In this document: positions 43,246-51,782 of the stretch, in pieces | Position numbering within the stretch: position 1 is the first letter of the stretch | Layout of the letters: the number at the start of each line of letters is the position of its first letter | NCBI GenBank assembly: GCA_963781345.1 | Contig: CAWAFQ010000008.1 | Location: 81,774 to 145,773, forward strand | DNA from: JBBRHQ01 sp963781345 | Lineage (GTDB): Bacteria > Actinomycetota > Thermoleophilia > Solirubrobacterales > 70-9 | DNA: 64,000 nt | Reading direction: 5' to 3' | Made by a program: the position numbers and the translations under genes | Notes under the pieces: generated by a model | The model's input: only the letters and a program-made list of their open reading frames with translations | Databases searched by the model: none | Told to the model about the DNA's origin: nothing

Positions 43246-43263
43246 GTGTGATCAGAATCACAC
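43246..43263. promoter_or_regulatory. CRP/FNR-type operator upstream of M23 peptidase
   Basis: GTGTGATCAGAATCACAC, a perfect inverted repeat with core TGTGA-TCAGAA-TCACA (43247-43262). It lies in the gap between the small membrane protein gene (start 43599, stop side 43342) and the M23 peptidase start at 43132, both on the minus strand. It matches the site before the Rpf-like gene in both half-sites. Confidence 0.75.
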
Positions 43264-43341
43264 TAAGGGGGCGGTGTGCGGCGACCGCGCCGTGTGGCGG
43301 AAAGAACGACGAACTAGCGGGCCAAATCGCCCGCTCGGGCC

Positions 43342-43599
43342 TCAGCTGAGGCGGTCGAGGTCGTAGCGGCGGCGTTCCTTGCGCTTCTCCAGGTGGCCCT
43401 GGATCAGCGAAAGGGTGATCACGAGGATCGGGAAGAAGGCGATCACGCCGAAGCAGAAGAAGGTGATGATCCTGTCGTCGGTGCGCCCGGCGAGTCCGAC
43501 GCCGTCGGCGGCGAACGCTGCCGGAGCGGCGACGACGAGGACGAGCGCGACCAGGGTGGAGATCGTGGCGATCCGTGCAATCGTGCGTCGCAGGCCCAT
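43342..43599 (-). CDS. Small membrane protein with signal-like N-terminus
   Basis: An 85-residue protein: a first hydrophobic segment (ISTLVALVLVVAAPAAFAAD, which looks like a cleavable signal), a short loop, a second helix (IITFFCFGVIAFFPILVITL) and a basic cytoplasmic tail with EKRKERRRYDLD. Function unknown. It is upstream of the M23 gene on the same strand but separated from it by 209 bases and the CRP-type site. Confidence 0.7.
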   Translation of the reverse strand: MGLRRTIARIATISTLVALVLVVAAPAAFAADGVGLAGRTDDRIITFFCFGVIAFFPILVITLSLIQGHLEKRKERRRYDLDRLS

Positions 43600-43674
43600 G
43601 GGTGGAAATCTATCGCACCGCCTCGGCGCCCCGCTTTAGGCCCCGCTTAGGCGACCTCGGCTACGATCCCGCCG

Positions 43675-44517
43675 ATGTCCAACCTCGAAGCCTTGCTGCT
43701 GGGGATTGTGCAGGGCTTGACGGAATTCCTGCCGATCTCGTCCTCCGGCCACCTGATCCTCGTGCCCTGGTTGCAGGATTACCGCTTCCTGCTCGACCAT
43801 CCGGAGTTCAACAAGACCTTCGACGTCGCGCTGCACGCGGGCACCTTGATCGCAGCTGTCTCCTATTTCCGGGTCGAGGTCGTGGCCCTGACGAAGGGCT
43901 TCATCTCGGTGGTTAGAAAGCGCGCGGTCGAGACGACCAGCGAGCGCCTCTCGATCGCGATCGCGGTGGGCACGGTTCCAGCCGTGATCGCCGGCGGGCT
44001 CGGCTCGGACTTCATCGACAGACATCTGGGCGAGCCCTGGATGATCGGGATCCAGCTGATCATCTTCGCTCTCCTGCTCGGACTCGCCGACAGCCTCCCC
44101 CAGAGCCGCAGCCTCAAGGACGCCGACAACCGCGACGGTCTCTGGATCGGGCTCGCCCAGGTTCTCTCGCTGGCGCCGGGGACCTCTCGCTCGGGAATCA
44201 CGATCACGGCCGCCCGCTTCCTCGGCCTCGACCGCGACAGCGCCGCCCGCTTCTCCTTTCTGATGCTGATACCCGTGGTCGCCGGAGCCACCCTCTACAA
44301 GGGCGCGAAGGTGGTTAGCGACGGACTTCCCCCCGGGGTTGTGGGGCCGATCATCGTCGGCACAATCGCCGCCGCGGTGTCGGGCTACCTGGCGATCGCC
44401 TTCTTGCTGCGGCTGCTGCGGACGTCCAGCTACCGCCCGTTCGTCTACTACCGCCTCGTCGTCGGGGTGGCGGTGATGATGATCATCGCCACCAGCCTGC
44501 GCCCGGCGACCTTCTGA
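43675..44517 (+). CDS. uppP: Undecaprenyl-diphosphate phosphatase
   Basis: A 280-residue membrane enzyme (BacA/UppP) that dephosphorylates undecaprenyl diphosphate to recycle the peptidoglycan lipid carrier. The two active-site blocks are GLTEFLPISSSGH and SLAPGTSRSGITI, and about eight helices are present. The start is the ATG at 43675. It is divergent from the small membrane protein gene. Confidence 0.95.
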   Translation: MSNLEALLLGIVQGLTEFLPISSSGHLILVPWLQDYRFLLDHPEFNKTFDVALHAGTLIAAVSYFRVEVVALTKGFISVVRKRAVETTSERLSIAIAVGTVPAVIAGGLGSDFIDRHLGEPWMIGIQLIIFALLLGLADSLPQSRSLKDADNRDGLWIGLAQVLSLAPGTSRSGITITAARFLGLDRDSAARFSFLMLIPVVAGATLYKGAKVVSDGLPPGVVGPIIVGTIAAAVSGYLAIAFLLRLLRTSSYRPFVYYRLVVGVAVMMIIATSLRPATF

Positions 44518-44530
44518 GCGACCTCCTCAT

Positions 44531-44581
44531 CCAGAAAAGAAAAGCGCGCGACCCGGGGCAGAAGATTGGGCCGCGCGCGCT
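44531..44581 (-). terminator. Intrinsic terminator on the minus strand
   Basis: An 8-base perfect stem (44543-44550 with 44574-44581) is followed, on the minus strand, by a T-rich run complementary to AAAAGAAAA at 44535-44543. On the plus strand no T-run follows, so it is not a good terminator for uppP. Confidence 0.55.
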
Positions 44582-44690
44582 GACGAGAGAGGAATCTCGT
44601 GAGTCGAGGGCAGTCTCCGGGGTGCGAAGTGCGACGGAGTGAAAATCCGGATAACCCGCTCCGATCCGTCAAGCGGCCCCGATTGGCCGC
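44535..44690 (-). ncRNA. Candidate PHO-controlled small RNA (predicted)
   Basis: On the minus strand, downstream of PHO box A, a non-coding stretch of roughly 100-150 bases contains a small hairpin (ACGAGA-TTCCTC-TCTCGT) and ends in an intrinsic terminator: AGCGCGCG (pairing 44574-44581 with 44543-44550) followed by TTTTCTTTTC on that strand. No minus-strand gene is there for this terminator to serve, so a small RNA is a reasonable guess. The 5' end is unknown. Confidence 0.35.
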
Positions 44691-44716
44691 TGTGAGCATG
44701 TGAAACCCCTGTGAAC
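44691..44716 (-). promoter_or_regulatory. PHO box A
   Basis: GTGAA at 44700-44704 and again at 44711-44715, an 11-base period; an imperfect third half-site (GTGAG) lies at 44692. Read on the minus strand this is the TTCAC direct repeat of actinobacterial PHO boxes. It lies 118 bases before the PhoB-type regulator at 44834 on the plus strand, and points toward the terminator at 44531 on the minus strand. Confidence 0.6.
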
Positions 44717-44833
44717 GGAGGTAATCCCCGTCCTCCGACCGGTGCCCGCCCGTACAATCGTTATCGTCATGTCCGCCCGGCGCCACGGTTCGTCCGACCG
44801 GCGCCGCCTCGATTGAGCACCAAGGCAAACGTC

Positions 44834-45637
44834 ATGAGACTCGCCGTAATAGACAACGACAGCGGCTTCGTCCGCGTCCTCGCCAACCGGATCGAGTCCG
44901 CCGGCTGGCAGCACCGCCAGCTGGCCAGCGCCGTAGCGCCGGAGGAGCTGATTGCGATGAAGCTCGGCGCCGTGGTCCTCGACCCGGCGGCTCTCGGCGA
45001 GGACGGCTGGCCCTATCTGGAGCGGATCTGCGGAGCGCTCCCAGACCTTGCCGTCGTCGTCTGCACCGGTCCCTCGAGCGTGGCCCAGCGCGTCCGCGGC
45101 CTGCGGCTGGGGGCTGATGACTGGGTCAGCAAGCCCTGCCACCCCGAGGAGGTGATCGCGAGGATCGAGGCGATATCGCGCCGCCGCCGCCGCAGCCGGG
45201 CCGAGACCGACGTCGGCCCGCTCGTCGCCGGCGAGCTCGAGATCCGCGCCGACCAGTTCCAGGCCTTCGTCAGCGGCGAGAGCGTCGACCTCACCCGGCG
45301 CGAGTTCGAGCTGCTGGGGCTGCTCGCCGACGCCAAGGGCCAGGTGCTCGAGCGCGAGACGATCTATCAGCGCGTATGGGGCTACGCGATGGCCCACGGC
45401 GACCGCTCCGTTGACGTCTTCGTCCGCAAGCTCCGCCAGAAGCTGCAGAAGCGCTCCCCGAGCTGGAGCTACATCCACACCCACTTCGGAGTCGGCTACC
45501 GCTTCGACCCCGAGCCCGAAGCAGCGGGCAGCAGGGGCGGTGTCGCCGACCCTCACCGGGTGCCAGATTCGCGAGACCCCGACCATCTGGGCGAGGTTTC
45601 AGAGAAGGAGTACGGGACCCTCTCGAGCAGTCCCTAG
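44834..45637 (+). CDS. PhoB-type response regulator
   Basis: A 267-residue response regulator of the OmpR/PhoB family, likely the phosphate regulator because of its place before pstS. The receiver has the phospho-acceptor Asp in AVVLDPAAL, Thr in VVVCTG and Lys in VSKPC. The N-terminal acidic pocket is IDND rather than the usual DD pair, so one acid is replaced by Asn. The winged helix has LTRREFELLGLLAD and YIHTHFGVGYRFD. No partner sensor kinase lies in the window. The ATG at 44834 starts at the first receiver strand; a TTG at 44813 is possible. Confidence 0.88.
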   Translation: MRLAVIDNDSGFVRVLANRIESAGWQHRQLASAVAPEELIAMKLGAVVLDPAALGEDGWPYLERICGALPDLAVVVCTGPSSVAQRVRGLRLGADDWVSKPCHPEEVIARIEAISRRRRRSRAETDVGPLVAGELEIRADQFQAFVSGESVDLTRREFELLGLLADAKGQVLERETIYQRVWGYAMAHGDRSVDVFVRKLRQKLQKRSPSWSYIHTHFGVGYRFDPEPEAAGSRGGVADPHRVPDSRDPDHLGEVSEKEYGTLSSSP

Positions 45638-45674
45638 GTTCGAAAGTGCGGCGCCCGCCGCGGCGCGGTGAGTC

Positions 45675-45701
45675 TTCACAACGCGTTCACGAGAGGTTCA
45701 C
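45675..45701 (+). promoter_or_regulatory. PHO box B
   Basis: TTCAC at 45675, 45686 and 45697: three direct repeats with an exact 11-base period, on the sense strand 48 bases before the receiver-less DNA-binding protein at 45749. Confidence 0.8.
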
Positions 45702-45748
45702 AAAGACGTAACCGGTCCGGCTCCGCTCCAGGGAATCCTGGTCTCGGC

Positions 45749-46078
45749 ATGATCAGCGAAAACGGAGCCCGTTCCCACTACCTCTCCGGCCGCCTGGAGA
45801 TAAGGCCCGACGAGCACGCCGCCCTCGTCGACGGCCGTCCCCTGAGCCTGACGATGCGAGAGCTGCAGCTGCTGACCAGCCTCGCCTCGCACCCGCAGCG
45901 GATCATGACCCGCGAGGAGCTCTACGCCGAGGTCTGGGGTAGGGTCCCGCGCCGCGCTGACCGCTCCGTCGACGTCTACGTCAGTCGCCTGCGATCGAAG
46001 TTGCGCGCGGCGCTGCCCGAGCTGCGGCTGATCCACACCCACACCGGCATCGGCTACCGCTTCTCGCCCGAGTCCTGA
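45749..46078 (+). CDS. Stand-alone PhoB-type winged-helix DNA-binding protein
   Basis: A 109-residue protein that is just an OmpR/PhoB C-terminal DNA-binding domain: LSLTMRELQLLTSLASHP, RADRSVDVYVSRLRSKL and LIHTHTGIGYRFS. There is no receiver domain, and only 111 bases separate it from the full-length regulator, so none has been lost to a frameshift here. It lies between two PHO boxes. It could compete with or help the full regulator. The ATG at 45749 leaves PHO box B in the promoter; a GTG at 45668 would place it inside the gene. Confidence 0.8.
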   Translation: MISENGARSHYLSGRLEIRPDEHAALVDGRPLSLTMRELQLLTSLASHPQRIMTREELYAEVWGRVPRRADRSVDVYVSRLRSKLRAALPELRLIHTHTGIGYRFSPES

Positions 46079-46083
46079 GCCCT

Positions 46084-46110
46084 TTCTGGCTCTTTCACAT
46101 CTTCTTTACA
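46084..46110 (+). promoter_or_regulatory. PHO box C, before pstS
   Basis: TTTCT (46084), TTCAC (46095) and TTTAC (46106) at an exact 11-base period, 113 bases before the pstS start. Read on the sense strand. Confidence 0.7.
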
Positions 46111-46222
46111 TCAGCGCTACGGCTCCGTAACAAGCTGCCCGGTGTCCCATGGGAGCCTGCGGTTTAGTCACGGCCCGCTTGGGGCCGGCTCTTAGGACTT
46201 ACAGAACAACAAAGGAGACTGA

Positions 46223-47194
46223 GTGAGCAACTCAAAGTGGATCGCGGTCATCGCGTCCTCGTCGATCCTGGCGGTCGGCGTCGCGGCATGCGGTAGCAGC
46301 AGCGACAGCACCACCAGCGGCGGGGGCGGAGACCTCTCAGGCTCGATTGCCATCGACGGATCGAGCACCGTCTTCCCGATCACCCAGGCCGCCGCCGAGG
46401 CGTTCCAGGGCAACAACGGCGGCGTGCAGGTGACCGTCGGCGAGTCCGGCACCGGTGGCGGCTTCGAGAAGTTCTGCGCCGGCGAGACCCAGATCAGTGA
46501 CGCCTCGCGGCCGATCGAGCCGGAGGAGATCTCGGCCTGCAAGAAGAAGGGGATCCCCTACACCAACCTCCAGATCGCCAACGACGGGATCTCGGTCGTC
46601 ACCAATCCCGACCTCGCGATCAAGTGCCTGACCACAGATCAGCTGAAGCTGCTCTGGAACAAGGGCTCGAAGATCACCAACTACAGCCAGCTCGGCAAGG
46701 ATGCCGGGACCGGCAAGCCGCTCCCCGACGCGAGCGTCAGCCTCTACGGGCCCGGTACGGATTCCGGCACCTTTGACTTCTTCACCGACGAGATCAACGG
46801 TGTGGAAGGGCAGAGCCGTTCCGACTACCAGCCCTCCGAGGACGACAACGTCCTGGTCGAGGGTGTGGCTGGAGACTCGAGTGGCCTCGGCTACTTCGGC
46901 TTCTCCTACTACGAGCAGAACCAGGACAAGCTGAACCTGGTTGCGGTCGACTCCGGCAAGGGCTGCGTGGCCCCGTCGAAGAAGACGATCCAGGACGGCA
47001 CCTACACGCCGCTCTCGCGGCCGCTGTACATCTACCCGAACACCGATGACCTCAGCAAGCAGGCTCAGGTCAAGGCGTTCGTGCAGGACTACGTCGACAA
47101 CGCGGTCACCTATGCCGACACCGCGCAGCTGGTTCCGCTGACGCCGGCGCAGCTGAGCGCCTCGAAGGCGAAGCTGAGCAAGCAGCTCGGCTAG
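46223..47194 (+). CDS. pstS: Phosphate-binding lipoprotein PstS
   Basis: A 323-residue phosphate-binding lipoprotein of the Pst ABC importer. The lipobox is VGVAACGSSS. Phosphate-site sequence includes IDGSSTVFPITQAAAEAF, ESGTGGGFEKFC, QISDASRPIE and GTDSGTFDFF. The GTG at 46223 has AAAGGAG at 46211-46217. It heads the pstSCAB-phoU operon under PHO box C. The gene is intact, while those after it carry indels. Confidence 0.96.
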   Translation: MSNSKWIAVIASSSILAVGVAACGSSSDSTTSGGGGDLSGSIAIDGSSTVFPITQAAAEAFQGNNGGVQVTVGESGTGGGFEKFCAGETQISDASRPIEPEEISACKKKGIPYTNLQIANDGISVVTNPDLAIKCLTTDQLKLLWNKGSKITNYSQLGKDAGTGKPLPDASVSLYGPGTDSGTFDFFTDEINGVEGQSRSDYQPSEDDNVLVEGVAGDSSGLGYFGFSYYEQNQDKLNLVAVDSGKGCVAPSKKTIQDGTYTPLSRPLYIYPNTDDLSKQAQVKAFVQDYVDNAVTYADTAQLVPLTPAQLSASKAKLSKQLG

Positions 47195-47211
47195 CGCAGC
47201 AGGGGATCCGC

Positions 47212-48161
47212 GTGGAGGCAACGACAGGATCCGTGGAGCGTGTGGCGCCGGGGGCAGTGTCCCTCGGCGCCACCAGCCGCCACCTCGGCGAGAGGCTGAT
47301 CCGCTACCTGCTGTTCGCCGCGGCGGCGATCTCGGTCCTGACCACGCTCGGGATCCTCTACGCCCTCCTCAGCGAGACGATCAAGTTCTTCTCCGAGGTC
47401 GGCGATCGGCTCCTTCATCACCGACGCCGAGTGGGCGCCGCTGTTCGAGCCGCCGCAGTACGGCATCTGGCAGCTGATCAACGGCACCTTCCTGATCACG
47501 GGGATCGCGATCCTGCTGGCGATCCCGCTCGGCCTGGGCTCGGCCGTCTATCTCTCGGAGTACGCCACACCGCGCGCGCGCAAGTGGATCAAGCCGGTGC
47601 TCGAGGTCCTGGTCGGCGTGCCGACGATCGTCTTCGGGTACTTCGCGCTGACCTTCGTCACGCCGACGATCCTGCAGAGCTTCCTCGGCGTCGACGTGCA
47701 GATCTTCAACGCCCTCGCCGCCTCGCTGGTGATGGCGATCATGATCCTGCCGACGATCGCCTCGATCTCCGAGGACGCGATGTCGGCGGTTCCCGCAAGG
47801 CCTGCGCGAGGGCGCCTACGGGATGGGCGCCACCAAGCTCCAGGTCTCGACCCGGGTCGTCTTCCCCGCGGCCCTCTCGGGGATCGTCGCGGCGATCGTG
47901 CTCGGGATCTCGCGCGCGATCGGCGAGACGATGATCGTCCTCATCGCCGCCGGCCAGCAGCCGAACTCGGGCGTCGACCCGAAGCAGCCGTTCGAGACGA
48001 TCGCTGCCTTCATCGCCGCCACCGGTAAGGGCGACATCCCGACCGGCAGCACCGAGTACAAGACGATCTTCGCCGCCGGGATGACGCTGTTCCTGCTGAC
48101 CCTCGTCTTCAACATGATCGCGATCCGCTTCGTCCGCAAGTACCGGCAGGTCTACGAATGA
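47212..48161 (+). CDS. pstC: Phosphate ABC permease PstC (two frameshifts)
   Basis: A membrane permease of the Pst system, about 315 residues when repaired. In order: LIRYLLFAAAAISVLTTLG, FITDAEWAPLFEPPQYG, LLAIPLGLGSAVYLSEYA, VPTIVFGYFALTF and EGAYGMGATKLQVSTRVV, the EAA loop. Extra bases near 47408 (EVG then IGSFITD) and 47794 (AVP then QGLREGA) break the frame. The start is the GTG at 47212. Confidence 0.93.
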
Positions 48162-49071
48162 GCGCCGAGCCCGAACCTCCCCACCGCCTCCGACGCGGCA
48201 GCGGCCAGCCTCTCCGAGGGACCGCGCAAGGAGCGGCTCAAGGACGGGGCCTTCAGGATCGCGATGCTCTCCTGCCTCGCGATCGCGCTGATCACCCTGG
48301 TCGCGCTGGTGGTCCAGGACGCGGTCAAGGGGATCGGCAGCATCAACCTCGACTTCTTCACCAACTACGCGTCCTCGTTCCCCGAGAACGCCGGAATCAG
48401 GGCGGCGCTGCTGGGGACGATCTGGCTGATGGGCGTCTGCGCGCTGTTCATCATCCCGGTCGGCGTCGCCAGCGCGATCTACCTCGAGGAGTACGCCGAC
48501 GGCGACCGCTGGTACAACCGCTTCATCGAGGTCAACATCCAGAACCTCGCCTCGGTCCCCTCGATCATCTACGGAATCCTCGGCCTCGCCTTCCTCGTCC
48601 GGGGACCGCTCGAGCTCGGCCGGACCGTCCTCGCCGGCGGCCTCGACGCTGGCGCTGCTGGTGCTGCCGGTGGTGATCATCGCCGGGCGCGAGGCGATAC
48701 GCGCCGTGCCGCCCTCGATCCGCGAGGGCTCGATGGCGCTCGGCGCGACCAAGTGGCAGACGATCTGGAAGCAGGTGCTGCCGGCTGCGATCCCGGGGAT
48801 CGCCACCGGCGTGATTCTGGCGCTCTCGCGGGCGATCGGCGAGACCGCGCCGCTGATCCTCGTCGGCGCTCCGATCTTCATCGCCTTCGACCCGACGGGG
48901 CTCAACTCGTCGTTCACGGTCCTGCCCCTTCAGGCCTTCAACTGGATCTCCCAGCCGCAGTCCGAGTTCAAGGACCTGGCAGCGGCTGCGATCCTCGTCC
49001 TGCTGGGTTTGCTGCTGATCATGAACGCGGTGGCGATCTGGCTGCGCAACAGGTATCAGCAGAGGTGGTGA
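48158..49071 (+). CDS. pstA: Phosphate ABC permease PstA (two frameshifts)
   Basis: The second Pst permease, about 303 residues when repaired. It has FFTNYASSFPENAGIRAALL, GVASAIYLEEYADGDRW, NLASVPSIIYGILGLAF and REGSMALGATKWQTIWKQ (EAA loop). Extra bases lie near 48178 and 48643 (GGL then TLALLVLP). The start overlaps the pstC stop. Confidence 0.93.
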
Positions 49072-49077
49072 TCGGTA

Positions 49078-50015
49078 ATGTCAGAGCGGGTCGAGAACTT
49101 GGCTGACGGAGAGCGACACGCAGGACCCAGAGGGCGCAGGGGCCGCGTATCCGGCCGCGGCCGGCTACCCGGCGCCGGCGCCGGAGATCCACACGACGGT
49201 ACGAAGGAGCGAGCACGGGGCCGGCGTGGGCTCGCTCGAGAAGGTCTTCGAGCTCCGCAAGCGTCAACGGTCAGCTACGGAGGGACGCTCGCCGTCGCCG
49301 ACGTCTCGATGGACATCCACAAGAACCGACATCACGGCGCTGATCGGTCCTTCGGGCTGCGGCAAGAGCACCCTGATGCAGATGCCTGAACCGGATGAAC
49401 GACCTGATCCCGAGCGCGAGCGTCACCGGGCAGGTCGTCTACCACGGTCAGGACCTCTACGCGTCCGAGGTCGACCCGGTCGAGGTTCGCAAGCGCATCG
49501 GGATGGTCTTCCAGAAGCCGAATCCGTTTCCCAAGTCGATCAAGGAGAACGTCGCCTTCGGCCCCAAGATCCTCGGGCTCGAGAACATCGACGAGCGGAT
49601 CGAGAGGGCGCTGAAGAGGGCGGCGCTGTGGGATGAGGTCAAGGACCGCCTCGACGAGAACGCCTACGGGATGTCCGGCGGCCAGCAGCAGCGGCTCTGC
49701 ATCGCCCGCTGCCTCGCGGTCGATCCCGGACGTGATTCTCATGGACGAGCCCTGCTCGGCTCTCGACCCGATCTCGACCGGCAGGATCGAGGACCTGATG
49801 CTCGGAGTTGAAGGACACCTACTCGATCGTCATCGTCACCCACAACATGCAGCAGGCCGCGCGGGTCTCCGATCGCACCGCGTTCCTGATCGTCGAGCTC
49901 GACGAGGCCGAGGCGCCGCCACGGCCGGCTCGTCGAGTACGACGAGACCGAGAGGATCTTCACCAATCCCGCCGACTCCCGCACCGAGGACTACGTCTCC
50001 GGGAAGGTCGGCTGA
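49078..50015 (+). CDS. pstB: Phosphate ABC ATPase PstB (about eight frameshifts)
   Basis: The ATPase of the Pst importer. Pieces in three frames give DITALIGPSGCGKSTLMQ (Walker A), GMVFQKPNPFPKSIKENVAF, YGMSGGQQQRLCIARCLAVD (signature), DVILMDEPCSALDPI (Walker B) and IVIVTHNMQQAARVSD. About eight single-base insertions must be removed to join them. Before the ABC core there is an unusual Ala/Pro-rich extension of about 50 residues (AAYPAAAGYPAPAPE). The stop overlaps the phoU start. Confidence 0.92.
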
Positions 50016-50726
50016 TGGCCGACGCAGTCCGCGCTCACTACACCGACGAGCTCGAGGCGCTCGAGCGCTCGGGTCTCGGCGGCCTCGACCTCGTCGTCAT
50101 CGCCCTCGACCGCACGATGGAGGCGACCGAGCACCAGGACGTCGAGCTCGCACAGCTGGTGATCAACGACGACGATCGCATCGACGGCCGCTACCTCGAG
50201 GTTCACCAGAGTCTCGTCACCCTGCTCGCGACCCAGTCGCCGGTCGCCACCGACCTTCGTCTGATCGCGGCTCTCCTGCACGTGATGAAGAACGTCGAGC
50301 GGATGGGCGATCAGTGCGTGAACATCTGCAAGCTGATCCCGCTGTCGGGAAACGAGCCGCCCGCGGACGCGGAGTTGCTGAAGCGGATCCTGACGATGGG
50401 CAAGCAGGCCCGGACCCTGATCACGCAGGCAAAGCGCGCCTTCGAGTCGCGCGACATAGCCCTGGCGCGGGATCTCGTCCGCCGGACGACGTCGTCGACA
50501 ACCTCAACCGCGAGTGCTTTGCAGATCGCCCTGGAGATCGGCGACGACGCCGACCGGCGCGAGTGGGGGATGACGATGATGCTGGCGGCGCGGGCGCTGG
50601 AGCGGATTGGCGACAACGCCGTCGATATCGGCGAGCAGGTCGCCTTCGTCGTCACCGGGCTCTTTCGTGAGTTCGAGGACGCTTCGCATCCGGGCGAGGC
50701 AGATCGTCGAGCCGCAGTCGCCGTAG
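50015..50726 (+). CDS. phoU: Phosphate signalling protein PhoU (frameshifts)
   Basis: The regulator that couples Pst transport to the phosphate sensor; two PhoU three-helix repeats, about 236 residues. Repeat one: MEATEHQDVELAQLVINDDD and ERMGDQCVNICKL; repeat two: ALEIGDDADRREWGMTMMLA and ERIGDNAVDIGEQVAFVVTG. A missing base near 50476 and extra bases near 50520 and 50690 disturb the frame. Repairing the last gives an end at 50726; the open frame itself runs on to 50881 through the dispersed repeat. Confidence 0.92.
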
Positions 50727-50741
50727 CGGCGGTTGACCCGA

Positions 50742-50822
50742 GGCCCCGGCGGGCGGGTCCTGTCACGGGATCGGACCCTCCATTCCCTGCGCTCCACGGC
50801 GGGTGCTCGGGGATGGGTCCTC
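50742..50822 (+). repeat. 81-bp dispersed repeat, copy 2
   Basis: Matches 37443-37523 (reverse complement) in 76 of 81 positions. It sits between the repaired phoU stop and the convergent isomerase gene. Confidence 0.8.
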
Positions 50823-50863
50823 AGACTGGTAGATCCGATCACGTGGCACGCGCGGCGAGAGGC

Positions 50864-51758
50864 CTAGGTAGCCGCCGCTGAAGGTGCGGGCGTGGACAGC
50901 AGGCCAACGGTCGACTCGAAGAGGGCCGTCGGGTCGGGACGGTGGGGAGGGTGGATCTCGAGGAGGAGCGGGGCTCGATGAGCCCGAAGCGAGGGTGCGA
51001 TCGCCGTCCACGGAAGGGTGCCCTCTCCGGGCGGTAGGTGAAGGTCGAGGCGAAGGGGGTCGAGATCGGGGCGGGAGGGGCCCGATCGGCGGGCGCCGAG
51101 GTTGTCGTGGAGGTGAAAGAGGACGACCGAGTCCAGCACCGGTTCGATCAGGTCCCGGATCTCGGCACGTCGGCTCTCGGCGACGACGTGGGCATGCCCG
51201 AGGTCGAGGCAGAGGCCGAGAGCCGGCGAGGAGATCCGCCTGCAGAGGGTGCGAAGGAGCATCGGCGTGTGCCCGAGGCGCTCCGGCCCGGGGAAGACAG
51301 GGGCGAGGTTCTCGACGGCGATCGTCACTCCGAGTCGCTCGGCCAGCTCCGCGCGGCGGGCGAGTGAGCGCGTCTCCGCGAGGGCGAGGTCCTCACCGTT
51401 CGGCGCGTCCGGGAAGTTCCTGCCGTGATAGACGACCGCTCTGGCACCGGCCTCGGCGGCGTAGGAGAGCAGGCCCTCGAAGGCCCGGTCGTCGTCCCGG
51501 GCCCCGGCGGTGAGGCCTCCCGGGCCCGTGTACGACCGCATCGAGACCGGTGGTGTCGAGCGCGGCGGAGACCGCACTCGCGTGCTGGAGGGACTCGCGC
51601 GGGCTGCGGAGCACCGAGGCCGGGGGGGCTGGGATCTGGACCCAGCCGAATCCGCCGGCCTCGAAGCTCTTGAGAAGTGCGGCGGCCGGCCACCACTCGT
51701 AGGGAACGTTGATGCCAAGCCTGGCCACGAGCGGGTCTTCGCGCATCGCAATTGCCAT
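50864..51758 (-). CDS. Sugar phosphate isomerase/epimerase-like TIM-barrel protein (one frameshift)
   Basis: A xylose-isomerase-like TIM barrel (AP endonuclease family 2 fold), about 297 residues when repaired. It begins LGINVPYEWWPAAALLKSFE and continues ARAVVYHGRNFPDA, VTIAVENLAPVFPG, GLCLDLGHAHVVAE (metal ligands), VVLFHLHDNLG and LLLEIHPPH. One extra base near 51520 breaks the frame (VVHGP then GGLTAGARDDD). Start ATG at 51758 or 51746. PHO box D lies just before it and reads toward it. Confidence 0.82.
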
Positions 51759-51782
51759 TTTCCGCTGCAAATCACGGATGCG

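Noticed and set aside
44531..44581. Terminator of uppP
   Set aside because: The run next to the hairpin is A-rich before it on the plus strand and no T-run follows, so it fits termination on the minus strand only.
47212..50015. Programmed frameshifting in the pst genes
   Set aside because: The breaks are too many, lack slippery sequences, differ in context and cluster with similar breaks in unrelated genes; sequence error fits better.
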